Source: Amycolatopsis sp. WQ 127309
Lineage (GTDB): Bacteria > Actinomycetota > Actinomycetes > Mycobacteriales > Pseudonocardiaceae
Length of the DNA stretch: 64,000 nucleotides
Assembly: GCF_023023025.1 (NCBI RefSeq)
Contig: NZ_CP095481.1
Coordinates: 7,887,001-7,951,000 of the forward strand
Direction of reading: 5' to 3'
The notes under the pieces are model-generated. The model was not told the DNA's origin and made no database searches. It saw only the letters and a list, made by a program, of their open reading frames with translations. Below, piece after piece: positions 52,938 to 61,802 of this stretch (positions within the stretch are counted from its first letter, which is position 1; each line of letters starts with the position of its first letter). Both the position numbers and the translations under genes were made by a program.

Positions 52938-53824
52938 TCAGCCTAGGTGAGCGAGCACGGCGGCGACGGGCGCCGGCGGCTCCTCGCGGTGGGTCGCGGC
53001 GAGCTGCCAGAGCGGGGGAGCGGCGAACCGCCGCGCGGTGACCTCGGGAAACCGCGCCGCGGCCGACGCCGGCAGAACGCAGGCGGCCAGCCCGGCCCGC
53101 ACCAGCGAAGCCGCGGCGGTGAGGTCGTCGGCCTCCAGGCTGACGCGGCGGTCGGCGAACGCGCGGTCGACGACCTCCCGGATCGCCCACCCGGCCGGGA
53201 AGTCGACGAGCGAGAGCCCGGACAGGTCACCGGGCGCGGAGCGGGAGCCGCCGGGGGCGGTGGCGAGGACGAGTTCTTCACACGCCAGGGGAGTGGTGAC
53301 CAGGCCGCCGGAATCCGGCGGCGACGCGGATCCGAGCCCACCCGAGCCGAGCCCGGTGCGGTCGTGTCCCGTGGATCGGCGAACCCGGGCCCGGTGAACA
53401 CCGCCAGCGCGATGTCCACTGTGGACTCAGTGAGCGCGCACTCCAGCCGGTCCGCCGGCAGCTGGCGGACCTCGACGACGAGGCCCGGATGCGCCTGCCG
53501 CAACGCGGAAAGGACCCGGTGCAGGTCGAGCAGCAACCCGGGGACCAGGCCCAGCCGGACCCGGCCGTGGACGGGGGAGATCGCCGCGCGGGCGCGTTCC
53601 ACCGCTTCGAGGGCCGCCCGCGCGGCGGGCACGAAGGCCTCGCCGGCGGGCGTCAGCGCCACGCGGTGCGTGGTGCGGTGGAACAGCGGCGTGCCGAGGT
53701 CGCGTTCCAGCGCCCGCACGACGGTGGACACCGTCGACTGCACGGTGTGCAGGCGCAGCGCGGCCGCGGTGAAGCCGCCTTCCTCGGCGACCGCGACCAC
53801 GACCGCGAGCTGGCGCAGGTCCAT
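52938..53824 (-). pseudogene. Second LysR-family regulator, frameshifted
   Basis: The N-terminal half is a clear LysR HTH (MDLRQLAVVVAVAEEGGFTAAALRLHTVQSTVS...) and co-inducer lobe up to IALAVFTGPGFADP. After about 53370 the frame turns into Arg/Pro/Ser-rich sequence ending at 52943. The correct C-terminal half continues in another frame: TTPLACEELVLATAPGG, LSLVDFPAGWAIREVV and WQLAATHREEPPAPVAA, ending at 52938. A single-base loss between about 53320 and 53375 explains this. It is either a true mutation or a sequencing error in a G/C run. ATG 53824 overlaps the carbonic anhydrase stop. Confidence 0.8.
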
Positions 53825-54249
53825 CACGTCACCTCGTCCAGCACGCCGGTCCGCTCGTCGAGGACGAACCCGCGCACCGCGCCGGTGTGCGGCAGGAACG
53901 GGCTGGCCCGCAGCCGCGCGATGCACTGGCGGACGTCCTGGGCCGGGTCGGTGAACGACTCCGCTGCCCAGCCCGGCCGGATCCCGGTGCGTTCTTCCAG
54001 CCGCCGCGCGAACTCCGTGTCGGTGAAGGTGCGCATCCCGCAGTCGTGGTGGTGCAGCAGCACGATCTCGCGGGTGCCGAGCAGGTGCTGGCTGACGGTC
54101 AGCGACCGGATGGCGTCGTCGGTGACGGCGCCACCGGCGTTGCGGATGACGTGCGCGTCACCCTCCTGGAGCCCGAGCAGGCGGTAGACGTTCATCCTCG
54201 CGTCCATGCACGCGAGCACCGCCAGGCCGAGCCGCGGTCTCGCCGACAT
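53824..54249 (-). CDS. Beta-class carbonic anhydrase
   Basis: A 141-residue enzyme that interconverts CO2 and bicarbonate. Zinc ligands are Cys14 in CMDAR, with the catalytic dyad Asp16/Arg18, and His67 and Cys70 in HHHDCG. IRNAGG is also conserved. It is shorter than many beta-CAs, but like the small actinobacterial Rv1284 type. Its ATG overlaps the sucD stop (ATGA), so it is translated with the CoA ligase. Oxalate decarboxylation and formate oxidation both release CO2, so a local anhydrase would help convert it to bicarbonate for fixation or pH control. Confidence 0.9.
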   Translation of the reverse strand: MSARPRLGLAVLACMDARMNVYRLLGLQEGDAHVIRNAGGAVTDDAIRSLTVSQHLLGTREIVLLHHHDCGMRTFTDTEFARRLEERTGIRPGWAAESFTDPAQDVRQCIARLRASPFLPHTGAVRGFVLDERTGVLDEVT

Positions 54250-55130
54250 CAGCCGAGGATTTCGCGGGCGAGGGCCGCGGTCTCGCTCGGCGTCCGGCCG
54301 ACGCGGATCCCGGCCGCCTCCAGCGCCGTCTTCTTCGCCTCGGCCGTGCCGGACGAGCCGGACACGATCGCGCCCGCGTGGCCCATGGTCCTGCCTTCGG
54401 GCGCGGTGAAGCCCGCGACGTAACCCACGACCGGCTTGGACACGTGGGCGCGCACGTACTCCGCGGCCCGCTCTTCGGCGTCACCGCCGATCTCGCCGAT
54501 CAGCACGATCAGGTCGGTGTCCGGGTCCTTCTCGAACGCCTCGACGGCGTCGATGTGCGTCGTCCCGATGATCGGGTCGCCGCCGATCCCGACGCACGTG
54601 GAGAAGCCGATGTCGCGCAGCTCGTGCATGAGCTGGTAGGTCAGCGTGCCGGACTTCGAGACGAGCCCGATCCGCCCCGGCCCGGTGATGTCGGCGGGGA
54701 TGATCCCGGCGTTGGACCTGCCGGGGGAGATGACGCCGGGGCAGTTCGGCCCGATGATCCGGGTCCGCCCGCCCGCGGCGACGGCGTGCGCCCACAGCCG
54801 CGCGGTGTCGTGCACCGGGACGCCTTCGGTGATCACCACCGCGAGGCCGATCCCGGCGTCGACGGCTTCGACGACGGCGCCTTCGACGAACGGCGGCGGC
54901 ACGAACAGCACGCAGACGTCGGCGCCGGTCCCGGCCATCGCGTCGGCGACGCTGCCGAAGACCGGCAGCGTCGAACCCGCGATCTCCACGTGCTGCCCGG
55001 CTTTGCGCGGGTTCACCCCGCCGACGACGTTCGTCCCGGCGGCGAGCATCCGCGCGGTGTGCTTCGCGCCCTCGGTGCCGGTGATGCCCGAGACGACGAT
55101 CCGGCTGTTCTCGTCCAGGAAGATGGCCAC
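54249..55130 (-). CDS. sucD: Succinate-CoA ligase (NDP-forming), alpha subunit
   Basis: A 293-residue subunit that binds CoA and carries the phospho-histidine. The N-terminal Rossmann domain has [13 protein letters not shown] and [16 protein letters not shown] is followed by [12 protein letters not shown] and [14 protein letters not shown]. The active His lies in GHAGAIVSG near residue 250. It is three bases downstream of sucC and overlaps the carbonic anhydrase start. It is likely a second, island-specific copy beside the main TCA-cycle enzyme, but that needs the rest of the genome to confirm. Confidence 0.92.
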   Translation of the reverse strand: MAIFLDENSRIVVSGITGTEGAKHTARMLAAGTNVVGGVNPRKAGQHVEIAGSTLPVFGSVADAMAGTGADVCVLFVPPPFVEGAVVEAVDAGIGLAVVITEGVPVHDTARLWAHAVAAGGRTRIIGPNCPGVISPGRSNAGIIPADITGPGRIGLVSKSGTLTYQLMHELRDIGFSTCVGIGGDPIIGTTHIDAVEAFEKDPDTDLIVLIGEIGGDAEERAAEYVRAHVSKPVVGYVAGFTAPEGRTMGHAGAIVSGSSGTAEAKKTALEAAGIRVGRTPSETAALAREILG

Positions 55131-55133
55131 GGG

Positions 55134-56279
55134 TCAGACCTCCGCGATCGCGAGCTTCGCCGCTTCGCGCGCGGCGTCGTCCATGGTGGCCACCACGGTG
55201 ACCAGCGGGTGCGCGGCTTGGTCGAGGATCCGCCTGCCCTCGGCCACGTTGTTGCCGTCGAGCCGCACGACGAGCGGTTTCGTGGCCCGCTCGCCGAGGA
55301 CCTCCAGCGAGCGCACGATCCCGGTCGCGACGGCGTCGCAGGCGGTGATACCGCCGAAGACGTTGACGAACACGCTGCGGACCTGCGGGTCGCCGAGGAT
55401 CACGGTCAGCCCGGCGACCATCACCTCGGCCGAGGCGCCGCCACCGATGTCGAGGAAGTTCGCCGGGCCGCGCGCGCCGACGTCCGCGGCGGCCGCCGCG
55501 ACGACGTCCAATGTGGACATGACGAGCCCGGCGCCGTTGCCGATCACGCCGACGTCGCCGTCCAGCTTGACGTAGTTGAGGCCCTTCTCCCGGGCCGCCC
55601 GTTCCAGCGGGTCGCCGTCATGCGGGTCGTCGAACGACACCGAGCGGCGGAAGTCCGCGTTGTCGTCGAGGGTGATCTTGCCGTCCAGGGCGACGATCCC
55701 GGTGGTGGTGCGGGCCAGCGGGTTGACCTCGACGAGCGTCGCATCTTCGGCGACGAAGACGTCCCACAGCTTCTGGACGACCTCCGCGGCCTCCTCCCGG
55801 ACGTCGGCCGGGAAGGCTTCGGCCACCGCGGCAGCGTCCACTCCGCGCACGGCGTCCACCGGAACCCGTAGCAGCGCTTCGGGTTTCGTCGCGGCGACCT
55901 CCTCGATCTCCATGCCGCCCTCGGTCGACGCCATGGCCAGGAACGTGCGGCCGGCGCGGTCGAGCAGGAACGAGACGTAGTACTCCTCGGCGATCTCGCT
56001 CGCCTCGGTGACGAGCACCCGGTGCACGGTGTGCCCCTTGATGTCCATGCCGAGGATGTCGTCGGCGGCCTGCTCGGCGTCGTCGGCCGCGCGCACGACG
56101 CGGACGCCGCCCGCCTTGCCGCGGCCGCCCGTCTTCACCTGGGCCTTGACCACCACCGGGCCGCCGAGAGACACGGCGGCGTCGCGGGCGGCGGCGGGAT
56201 CGGCGGCGACGCGGCCGCGGGGGACGGGCACGCCGTGTTTCTCGAAGAGATCTCGGGCTTCGTGTTCGAAGAGGTCCAT
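55134..56279 (-). CDS. sucC: Succinate-CoA ligase (NDP-forming), beta subunit
   Basis: A 381-residue ATP-grasp subunit. It starts [20 protein letters not shown] and has the nucleotide-binding [15 protein letters not shown] near residue 45. Metal and substrate residues are in VEVNPLA near 195 and the [12 protein letters not shown] loop near 260. [10 protein letters not shown] and [11 protein letters not shown] are typical of the family. It forms the ligase with SucD, making succinyl-CoA from succinate, CoA and ATP, or the reverse. Frc-type transferases can use succinyl-CoA, so this may prime the oxalate cycle. It is the first gene of the minus-strand operon. Confidence 0.92.
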   Translation of the reverse strand: MDLFEHEARDLFEKHGVPVPRGRVAADPAAARDAAVSLGGPVVVKAQVKTGGRGKAGGVRVVRAADDAEQAADDILGMDIKGHTVHRVLVTEASEIAEEYYVSFLLDRAGRTFLAMASTEGGMEIEEVAATKPEALLRVPVDAVRGVDAAAVAEAFPADVREEAAEVVQKLWDVFVAEDATLVEVNPLARTTTGIVALDGKITLDDNADFRRSVSFDDPHDGDPLERAAREKGLNYVKLDGDVGVIGNGAGLVMSTLDVVAAAAADVGARGPANFLDIGGGASAEVMVAGLTVILGDPQVRSVFVNVFGGITACDAVATGIVRSLEVLGERATKPLVVRLDGNNVAEGRRILDQAAHPLVTVVATMDDAAREAAKLAIAEV

Positions 56280-56413
56280 GCGGGGGCGTCCTTCCGCGGC
56301 GCTGCAGGGCAAGGAGGTCCGCCGTGTCCGGGCAGGCGATCGCACCCCGCGGGGCTGGCGAAAATCCCTGCGGATGGGCCTGGACACGGGCTGCTAGAAG
56401 GGTGACTATATGC

Positions 56414-56442
56414 CTACCCCATACGGTATGCAATCTACAGTC
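56414..56442. promoter_or_regulatory. Conserved 29-nt element, copy 2 (sucC / lyase divergent region)
   Basis: It matches 49354-49382 at 23 of 29 positions. Inside it, CATAC-G-GTATG (56420-56430) is a perfect palindrome, as expected for a dimeric regulator such as the GntR/FCD protein encoded at 63214. The location between divergent promoters would allow control of both operons. Confidence 0.65.
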
Positions 56443-56557
56443 TGCCGCGAAGAGGCCGCTGACCTGGCTGTAACAACCGGACCTTCGGCCCGGGCCGGGG
56501 GCTCCGCCACCCGGAACCCCCGAAAAGCGGACCGGGGGAGCGGCGACGAGCGAATCA

Positions 56558-56577
56558 CCGGGTCAGAGAAGACCCGG
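56558..56577 (+). promoter_or_regulatory. Leader hairpin just before the lyase ribosome-binding site
   Basis: CCGGGTC, loop AGAGAA, GACCCGG: a perfect 7-bp stem ending about 8 bases before the AGAGGAG ribosome-binding site. It may affect mRNA stability or translation. No known riboswitch class is recognised. Confidence 0.35.
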
Positions 56578-56600
56578 CGTGGACCAGAGGAGTCGAGCGA

Positions 56601-58331
56601 ATGACAACCACAGGCACCACCGCGGGGGAGAGCGCCCGGGCGACGAACGGCGCCGAACCCGCGCCGGCGGAAATCTCGGGCGGCCACCTGGTGGCCAAGG
56701 CCCTCAAGGCCGAAGGCGTCGACACCATCTTCACGCTCTGCGGCGGCCACATCATCGACATCTACGACGGCTGCGTCGACGAGGGCATCAAGGTCATCGA
56801 CGTCCGGCACGAGCAGGTCGCCGCCCACGCGGCCGACGGCTACGCGCGGATCACCGGCAAGCCGGGCTGCGCGGTCGTCACCGCCGGGCCCGGCACGACC
56901 GACGCGGTCACCGGCGTCGCCAACGCCCTGCGCGCGGAGAGCCCGATGCTGCTGATCGGCGGCCAGGGCGCGCTCACCCAGCACAAGATGGGGTCCCTGC
57001 AGGACCTCCCGCACGTGGACATGATGACGCCGATCACCAAGTTCGCCGCCACCGTGCCGCACACCGCCCGCGTCGCCGACCTGGTGTCGATGGCGTTCCG
57101 CGAGGCCTACGCCGGCGCGCCCGGGCCGTCGTTCCTGGAGATCCCGCGCGACGTCCTCGACGCGCGCGTCCCCCTGGAGAAGGCGCGCATCCCCGAAGCC
57201 GGCCGCTACCGCGCGTCCACGCGCAACGCGGGTGACCCCGCCGACATCGAGAAGCTGGCCGACATGCTGGTGCACGCCAGGAAACCGGCGATCCTGCTAG
57301 GCAGCCAGGTCTGGACGACCCGCGCGACGACGCCCGCCGTGGACCTGGTGCGCACGTTGAACATCCCGGCGTACATGAACGGTGCCGGCCGCGGCACGCT
57401 CCCGCCGGGCGACCCGCACCACTTCCAGCTCTCCCGGCGGTACGCCTTCGACAACGCGGACGTCATCGTCATCGTCGGCACCCCGTTCGACTTCCGGATG
57501 GGCTACGGCAAGCGGCTGTCCCCGGACGCCACCGTCGTCCAGATCGACCTGGACTACCGGACCGTCGGGAAGAACCGGGACATCGACCTCGGCATCGTCG
57601 GCGACGCCGGCCAGGTCCTCGCCGCGGTCGCCGAGGCCGCGTCCGCCCGCACCGACAACGGCTCGGTCGGGCGCAAGGTCTGGCTCGAGGAACTCCAGGC
57701 CGTGGAGGAGAAGGCGAAGCAGAAGCGGTTGCCGCTGCAGCACTCCGACGCGACGCCGATCCACCCGTACCGCCTCGTCCACGAGATCAACGAGTTCCTC
57801 ACCGAGGACTCGATCTACATCGGCGACGGCGGCGACATCGTCACGTTCTCCGGCCAGGTCGTCCAGCCCAAGTCGCCCGGTCACTGGATGGACCCCGGTC
57901 CACTCGGGACACTCGGCGTCGGCATCCCGTTCGTGCTGGCCGCCAAGCACGCCCGGCCCGACAAGGAGGTCGTCGCCCTGTTCGGCGACGGCGCGTTCAG
58001 CCTCACCGGCTGGGACTTCGAGACGCTCGTGCGGTTCGACCTGCCGTTCGTCGGGATCGTCGGCAACAACTCGTCGATGAACCAGATCCGCTACGGCCAG
58101 GCCGCGAAGTACGGCCTGCCCCGCGAGCGCGTCGGCAACACCCTCGGCGACGTCCGGTACGACGAGTTCGCCCGGATGCTCGGCGGGTACGGCGAAGAGG
58201 TCCGCGACCCGGCCGGCATCGCGCCGGCGCTGCAGCGGGCCCGCGAGTCGGGCAAGCCGTCGCTGATCAACGTCTGGGTCGACCCGGACGTGTACGCCCC
58301 CGGAACCATGAACCAGACCATGTACAAGTGA
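56601..58331 (+). CDS. ThDP-dependent enzyme, oxalyl-CoA decarboxylase or 2-hydroxyacyl-CoA lyase
   Basis: A 576-residue thiamine-diphosphate enzyme of the acetolactate synthase/Oxc/HACL group. Glu71 in RHEQ is the residue that activates ThDP. The cofactor motif runs from FGDGAF to GNN near residue 480. The C-terminus extends to a [10 protein letters not shown] tail. Beside a canonical Frc it should be oxalyl-CoA decarboxylase. But the Tyr-Glu pair of textbook Oxc (in its GDYEEMDQ segment) is replaced here by LQDLPHVDM, and overall it resembles actinobacterial lyases more than E. coli YfdU. Either activity yields formyl-CoA. ATG 56601 has AGAGGAG upstream. It overlaps the frc leader by four bases. 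Confidence 0.8.
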   Translation: MTTTGTTAGESARATNGAEPAPAEISGGHLVAKALKAEGVDTIFTLCGGHIIDIYDGCVDEGIKVIDVRHEQVAAHAADGYARITGKPGCAVVTAGPGTTDAVTGVANALRAESPMLLIGGQGALTQHKMGSLQDLPHVDMMTPITKFAATVPHTARVADLVSMAFREAYAGAPGPSFLEIPRDVLDARVPLEKARIPEAGRYRASTRNAGDPADIEKLADMLVHARKPAILLGSQVWTTRATTPAVDLVRTLNIPAYMNGAGRGTLPPGDPHHFQLSRRYAFDNADVIVIVGTPFDFRMGYGKRLSPDATVVQIDLDYRTVGKNRDIDLGIVGDAGQVLAAVAEAASARTDNGSVGRKVWLEELQAVEEKAKQKRLPLQHSDATPIHPYRLVHEINEFLTEDSIYIGDGGDIVTFSGQVVQPKSPGHWMDPGPLGTLGVGIPFVLAAKHARPDKEVVALFGDGAFSLTGWDFETLVRFDLPFVGIVGNNSSMNQIRYGQAAKYGLPRERVGNTLGDVRYDEFARMLGGYGEEVRDPAGIAPALQRARESGKPSLINVWVDPDVYAPGTMNQTMYK

Positions 58332-58342
58332 GCGGAGACAAG

Positions 58343-59572
58343 ATGGGTAAGGCACTGGAGGGCGTCCGTGTCCTCGACATGACGCACGTGCAGTCCGGTC
58401 CGTCGTCCACGCAGCTGCTCGCCTGGCTCGGCGCGGACGTGATCAAGCTGGAAACCCCCGGCCGGGGCGACATCACGCGCGGCCAGCTGCGCGACCTGCC
58501 CGGGGTGGACAGCCTCTACTTCACGATGCTGAACGCCAACAAGCGCAGCATCACCCTCAACATGAAGAGCGACGAGGGCAAGGAAGTCTTCGAAAAGCTC
58601 GTCTCCGGTGTGGACGTCCTGGTCGAGAACTTCGGCCCGGGTGTCGTCGACCGGTTCGGCTACCCGTGGGAGAAGCTGGCCGCGCTCAACCCGCGGCTGA
58701 TCTACGCCTCCATCAAGGGGTTCGGTCCCGGCCGTTACGCCGACTTCAAGGCCTACGAGGTGATCGCGCAGGCCATGGGCGGCGCGATGAGCACCACCGG
58801 CTTCGAGGACGGCCCGCCGACGGCGACCGGCGCGCAGATCGGCGACTCCGGCACCGGCATCCACCTGGTGGCCGCCATCCTCGCCGCGCTGTACCAGCGG
58901 ACGTCCACCGGCCGCGGCCAGCGCGTCCAGGTCGCCATGCAGGACGCCGTGCTCAACCTGTGCCGGGTGAAGCTGCGCGACCAGCAGCGGCTGGCGCACG
59001 GGCCGCTCGGCGAATACCCGAACGACCACTTCGGCGACGAGGTCCCGCGCTCGGGCAACGCGTCCGGCGGCGGCCAGCCGGGCTGGGCGGTGAAGTGCGC
59101 GCCGGGCGGGCCGAACGACTACATCTACGTGATCATCCAGCCCGTCGGCTGGGCCCCGCTCACCCGGCTGCTCGGCAAACCCGAGCTGGCCGAAGACCCG
59201 GCCTGGTCCACTCCGGAAGTCCGGCTGTCCAAACTGGACAAGGTGTTCGCGCTGGTCGAGGAGTGGACCGAGACGCACACCAAGTGGGAGGTGATGGAGG
59301 CGCTCAACGCGCACAGCATCCCGTGCGGGCCCATCCTGTCGACGCAGGAGCTGATCGAGGACGAGACCCTCGCCGCGCTCGGCTCCGTCGTCGAGGTCGC
59401 GCACCCGGAGCGGGGCAGCTTCAAGACCGTCGGCTGTCCGCTCAAGCTGTCCGACTCGCCCGTCGAGATCGAACGCTCGCCGCTGCTGAGCGAGCACACC
59501 GACGAAGTGCTCGGCGAACTCGGTTACGGCGAAGCCGAGCTGGACAAGCTCCGTTCGGCCGGGGTGATCTGA
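58343..59572 (+). CDS. frc: Formyl-CoA:oxalate CoA-transferase
   Basis: A 409-residue class III (CaiB/BaiF) CoA-transferase that moves CoA from formyl-CoA to oxalate. Similarity to E. coli Frc (YfdW) is clear along the full length: [39 protein letters not shown] and GGGQPGW. The catalytic Asp168 in IGDSGTG corresponds to Asp169 of known Frc. ATG 58343 is chosen because GGAG lies five bases upstream. The GTG at 58328 overlapping the lyase stop is possible. It is operonic with the lyase and the fused CoA ligase that follows at once. Confidence 0.92.
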   Translation: MGKALEGVRVLDMTHVQSGPSSTQLLAWLGADVIKLETPGRGDITRGQLRDLPGVDSLYFTMLNANKRSITLNMKSDEGKEVFEKLVSGVDVLVENFGPGVVDRFGYPWEKLAALNPRLIYASIKGFGPGRYADFKAYEVIAQAMGGAMSTTGFEDGPPTATGAQIGDSGTGIHLVAAILAALYQRTSTGRGQRVQVAMQDAVLNLCRVKLRDQQRLAHGPLGEYPNDHFGDEVPRSGNASGGGQPGWAVKCAPGGPNDYIYVIIQPVGWAPLTRLLGKPELAEDPAWSTPEVRLSKLDKVFALVEEWTETHTKWEVMEALNAHSIPCGPILSTQELIEDETLAALGSVVEVAHPERGSFKTVGCPLKLSDSPVEIERSPLLSEHTDEVLGELGYGEAELDKLRSAGVI

Positions 59573-61699
59573 GTGGCGGATCGCGCGGCGGTCGAGAAGA
59601 TCCTCGAGCAGGCGGCGGCCGAGGGACGGTCTTCGCTGACCGCGCCCGAGGGGCGTGCGGTGTGCGAGGCGTACGGCATCCCGACGCCGGCCGAGCGGCT
59701 GGCGGCCACGGCCGAGGAAGCCGTGACGCAGGCGCTGGAGATCGGGCTGCCGGTGGTGCTCAAGATCGTCTCCCCGGACATCCTGCACAAGACCGAGGCC
59801 GGCGGTGTGTTCGTGGGCCTCACCGATCCCGAATCGGTGTCGGCCGGGTTCGCGAAGATCATCGAAAACGCGCACGCGTACAACGCCGACGCGGAGATCC
59901 TCGGCGTCCAGGTGCAGCGGATGCTCACCGAGGGCCAGGAGGTGATCATCGGGTCGGTCACGGACCCGACGTTCGGCAAGATCGTCGCCTTCGGCCTCGG
60001 CGGCGTGCTCGTGGAAGTGCTCAAGGACGTGACGTTCCGGCTGGCGCCGACCAGCACCGAGGAAGCGCTTTCGATGCTCGACGGCATCCAGGCCGCGGAG
60101 ATCCTGCGCGGGGTCCGCGGCGCCGAACCGGTCGACCGGGACGCGCTGTCGGGGGTGATCCACGCCCTCGGGCAGCTGGTCACCGACTTCCCCCAGCTGT
60201 CCGAAGTGGACCTCAACCCGGTGCTCGCGACGCCGTCCGGCGCCACCGCCGTCGATGTCCGGATCCTGGTCGACCCGGACGCGGCGAAGGAGCCGGTCCG
60301 GTTCACCCAGGAGGAGATCCTCGCGTCGATGACGCGCATCATGAAACCGGCGTCGATCGCGGTGATCGGGGCGTCCGCCGAGGCCGGGAAGATCGGCAAC
60401 TCGGTGATGAAGAACCTGGTCAACGGCGGCTACGCGGGGGAGATCCACCCGATCAACCCCAAGGCCACCGAGATCCTCGACCGCAAGGCCTACGCGAGCA
60501 TCGTCGACGTCCCCGGTGACGTCGACGTCGCGATCTTCACCATCCCGGCGAAGTTCGTCGCGGCCGCGCTGGAGGAGGCGGGCGCGAAGGGCGTCGCCGG
60601 CGCGATCCTCATCCCGTCCGGCTTCGGCGAGACCGGCAACATCGCGCTGCAGGACGAGGTCGTGGCGATCGCGCGCAAGCACGGCGTCCGCGTGCTCGGG
60701 CCGAACATCTACGGCTACTACTACACGCCGGAGAACCTGTCGGCGACGTTCTGCACGCCCTACGACGTCAAAGGAGGCGTGGCGCTCTCGTCGCAGAGCG
60801 GCGGCATCGGGATGGCGATCCTCGGGTTCAGCCGCTCGGCGAAGATGGGCGTGTCCTCGATCGTCGGCGTGGGCAACAAGGCCGACATCGACGAGGACGA
60901 CCTGCTCACCTTCTTCGAGCAGGACGAGCACACCGAGCTCATCGCCATGCACCTCGAAGACCTCAAGGACGGCCGGTCGTTCGCGGAGACGGCGAAGCGG
61001 GTGTCACGGCGCAAGCCGGTCGTGGTGCTCAAGGCGGGCCGGACGTCGCAGGGTGCGAAGGCGGCGAGTTCCCACACCGGCGCGCTGGCCGGGAACGACA
61101 AGGTCTACGACGACATCCTGCGCCAGAGCGGCGTCATCCGGGCACCGGGGCTGAACGACATGCTCGAGTACGCCCGGGGCATCCCGCTGCTGCCGACGCC
61201 GAAGGGCGAGAACGTCGTCATCATCACCGGTGCGGGCGGCTCCGGCGTGCTGCTCTCGGACGCCTGCGTCGACAACGGCCTGAGCCTGATGGAGATCCCG
61301 CCGGACCTCGACACGGCGTTCCGGAAGTTCATCCCGCCGTTCGGCGCGGCGGGCAACCCGGTGGACATCACCGGCGGCGAGCCGCCCTCGACCTACCGCA
61401 ACACGATCGCGCTGGGCCTCGAGGACGACCGCATCCACGCCCTGATCCTGGGCTACTGGCACACCATCGTCACCCCGCCCATGGTGTTCGCCGAGCTGGT
61501 TTCCGAGGTCGTCGCCGAGTACCGCGCGAAGGGCATCCACAAGCCCGTCGTCGCGTCGCTCTCGGGTGACGTCGAAGTCGAGGAAGCCAGCGATTACCTC
61601 TACCAGCACGGGGTCGTGGCCTACCCGTACACGACCGAGAAGCCGGTCGCGGTGCTCGGCGCGAAGTACCGCTGGGCCCGGGCCGCGGGACTGCTTTGA
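59573..61699 (+). CDS. Fused NDP-forming acyl-CoA synthetase (acetate-CoA ligase family)
   Basis: A 708-residue one-chain acyl-CoA synthetase of the ADP-forming type. The order is beta (ATP-grasp, about 1-235: LPVVLKIVSPDILHKTEAGG, then SEVDLNPVL) followed by alpha (about 250-700: CoA-binding VIGASAEAGKIGNSV, GPNIYGYY, SSQSGG and the active His in SSHTGALAGND). It starts with GTG at the base after the frc stop. It could convert formyl-CoA, ADP and phosphate to formate and ATP, or activate an acid such as oxalate. This is inferred from position, and the substrate is unproven. Confidence 0.88.
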   Translation: MADRAAVEKILEQAAAEGRSSLTAPEGRAVCEAYGIPTPAERLAATAEEAVTQALEIGLPVVLKIVSPDILHKTEAGGVFVGLTDPESVSAGFAKIIENAHAYNADAEILGVQVQRMLTEGQEVIIGSVTDPTFGKIVAFGLGGVLVEVLKDVTFRLAPTSTEEALSMLDGIQAAEILRGVRGAEPVDRDALSGVIHALGQLVTDFPQLSEVDLNPVLATPSGATAVDVRILVDPDAAKEPVRFTQEEILASMTRIMKPASIAVIGASAEAGKIGNSVMKNLVNGGYAGEIHPINPKATEILDRKAYASIVDVPGDVDVAIFTIPAKFVAAALEEAGAKGVAGAILIPSGFGETGNIALQDEVVAIARKHGVRVLGPNIYGYYYTPENLSATFCTPYDVKGGVALSSQSGGIGMAILGFSRSAKMGVSSIVGVGNKADIDEDDLLTFFEQDEHTELIAMHLEDLKDGRSFAETAKRVSRRKPVVVLKAGRTSQGAKAASSHTGALAGNDKVYDDILRQSGVIRAPGLNDMLEYARGIPLLPTPKGENVVIITGAGGSGVLLSDACVDNGLSLMEIPPDLDTAFRKFIPPFGAAGNPVDITGGEPPSTYRNTIALGLEDDRIHALILGYWHTIVTPPMVFAELVSEVVAEYRAKGIHKPVVASLSGDVEVEEASDYLYQHGVVAYPYTTEKPVAVLGAKYRWARAAGLL

Positions 61700-61802
61700 A
61701 GTACCTCCACAGGGGCTGTTCCCACAACCAGGAAAGGACGAAGATCCACCGCACGACGGCACGCAGAGGGACATGAGTCAACGGTGACGAAAGAGAACTC
61801 TT

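Larger units (their letters stand above)
56280..56600. other. Divergent control region between sucC and the lyase operon
   Basis: This 321-bp gap holds the conserved 29-nt element (56414-56442) in an AT-richer patch. It also holds a leader of about 160 nt before the lyase ATG, with a 7-bp hairpin (56558-56577) just before the ribosome-binding site. I see no gene. Confidence 0.6.

Noticed and set aside
56443..56600. A known riboswitch in the lyase leader
   Set aside because: Only simple hairpins are visible. No conserved core of thiamine, cobalamin or other common classes was recognised.
58091..60952. A 953-codon minus-strand open frame opposite frc and the fused CoA ligase
   Set aside because: It is the antisense shadow of two well-recognised genes. 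The sequence is low-complexity Asp/Arg/Val/Gly and has no domain.
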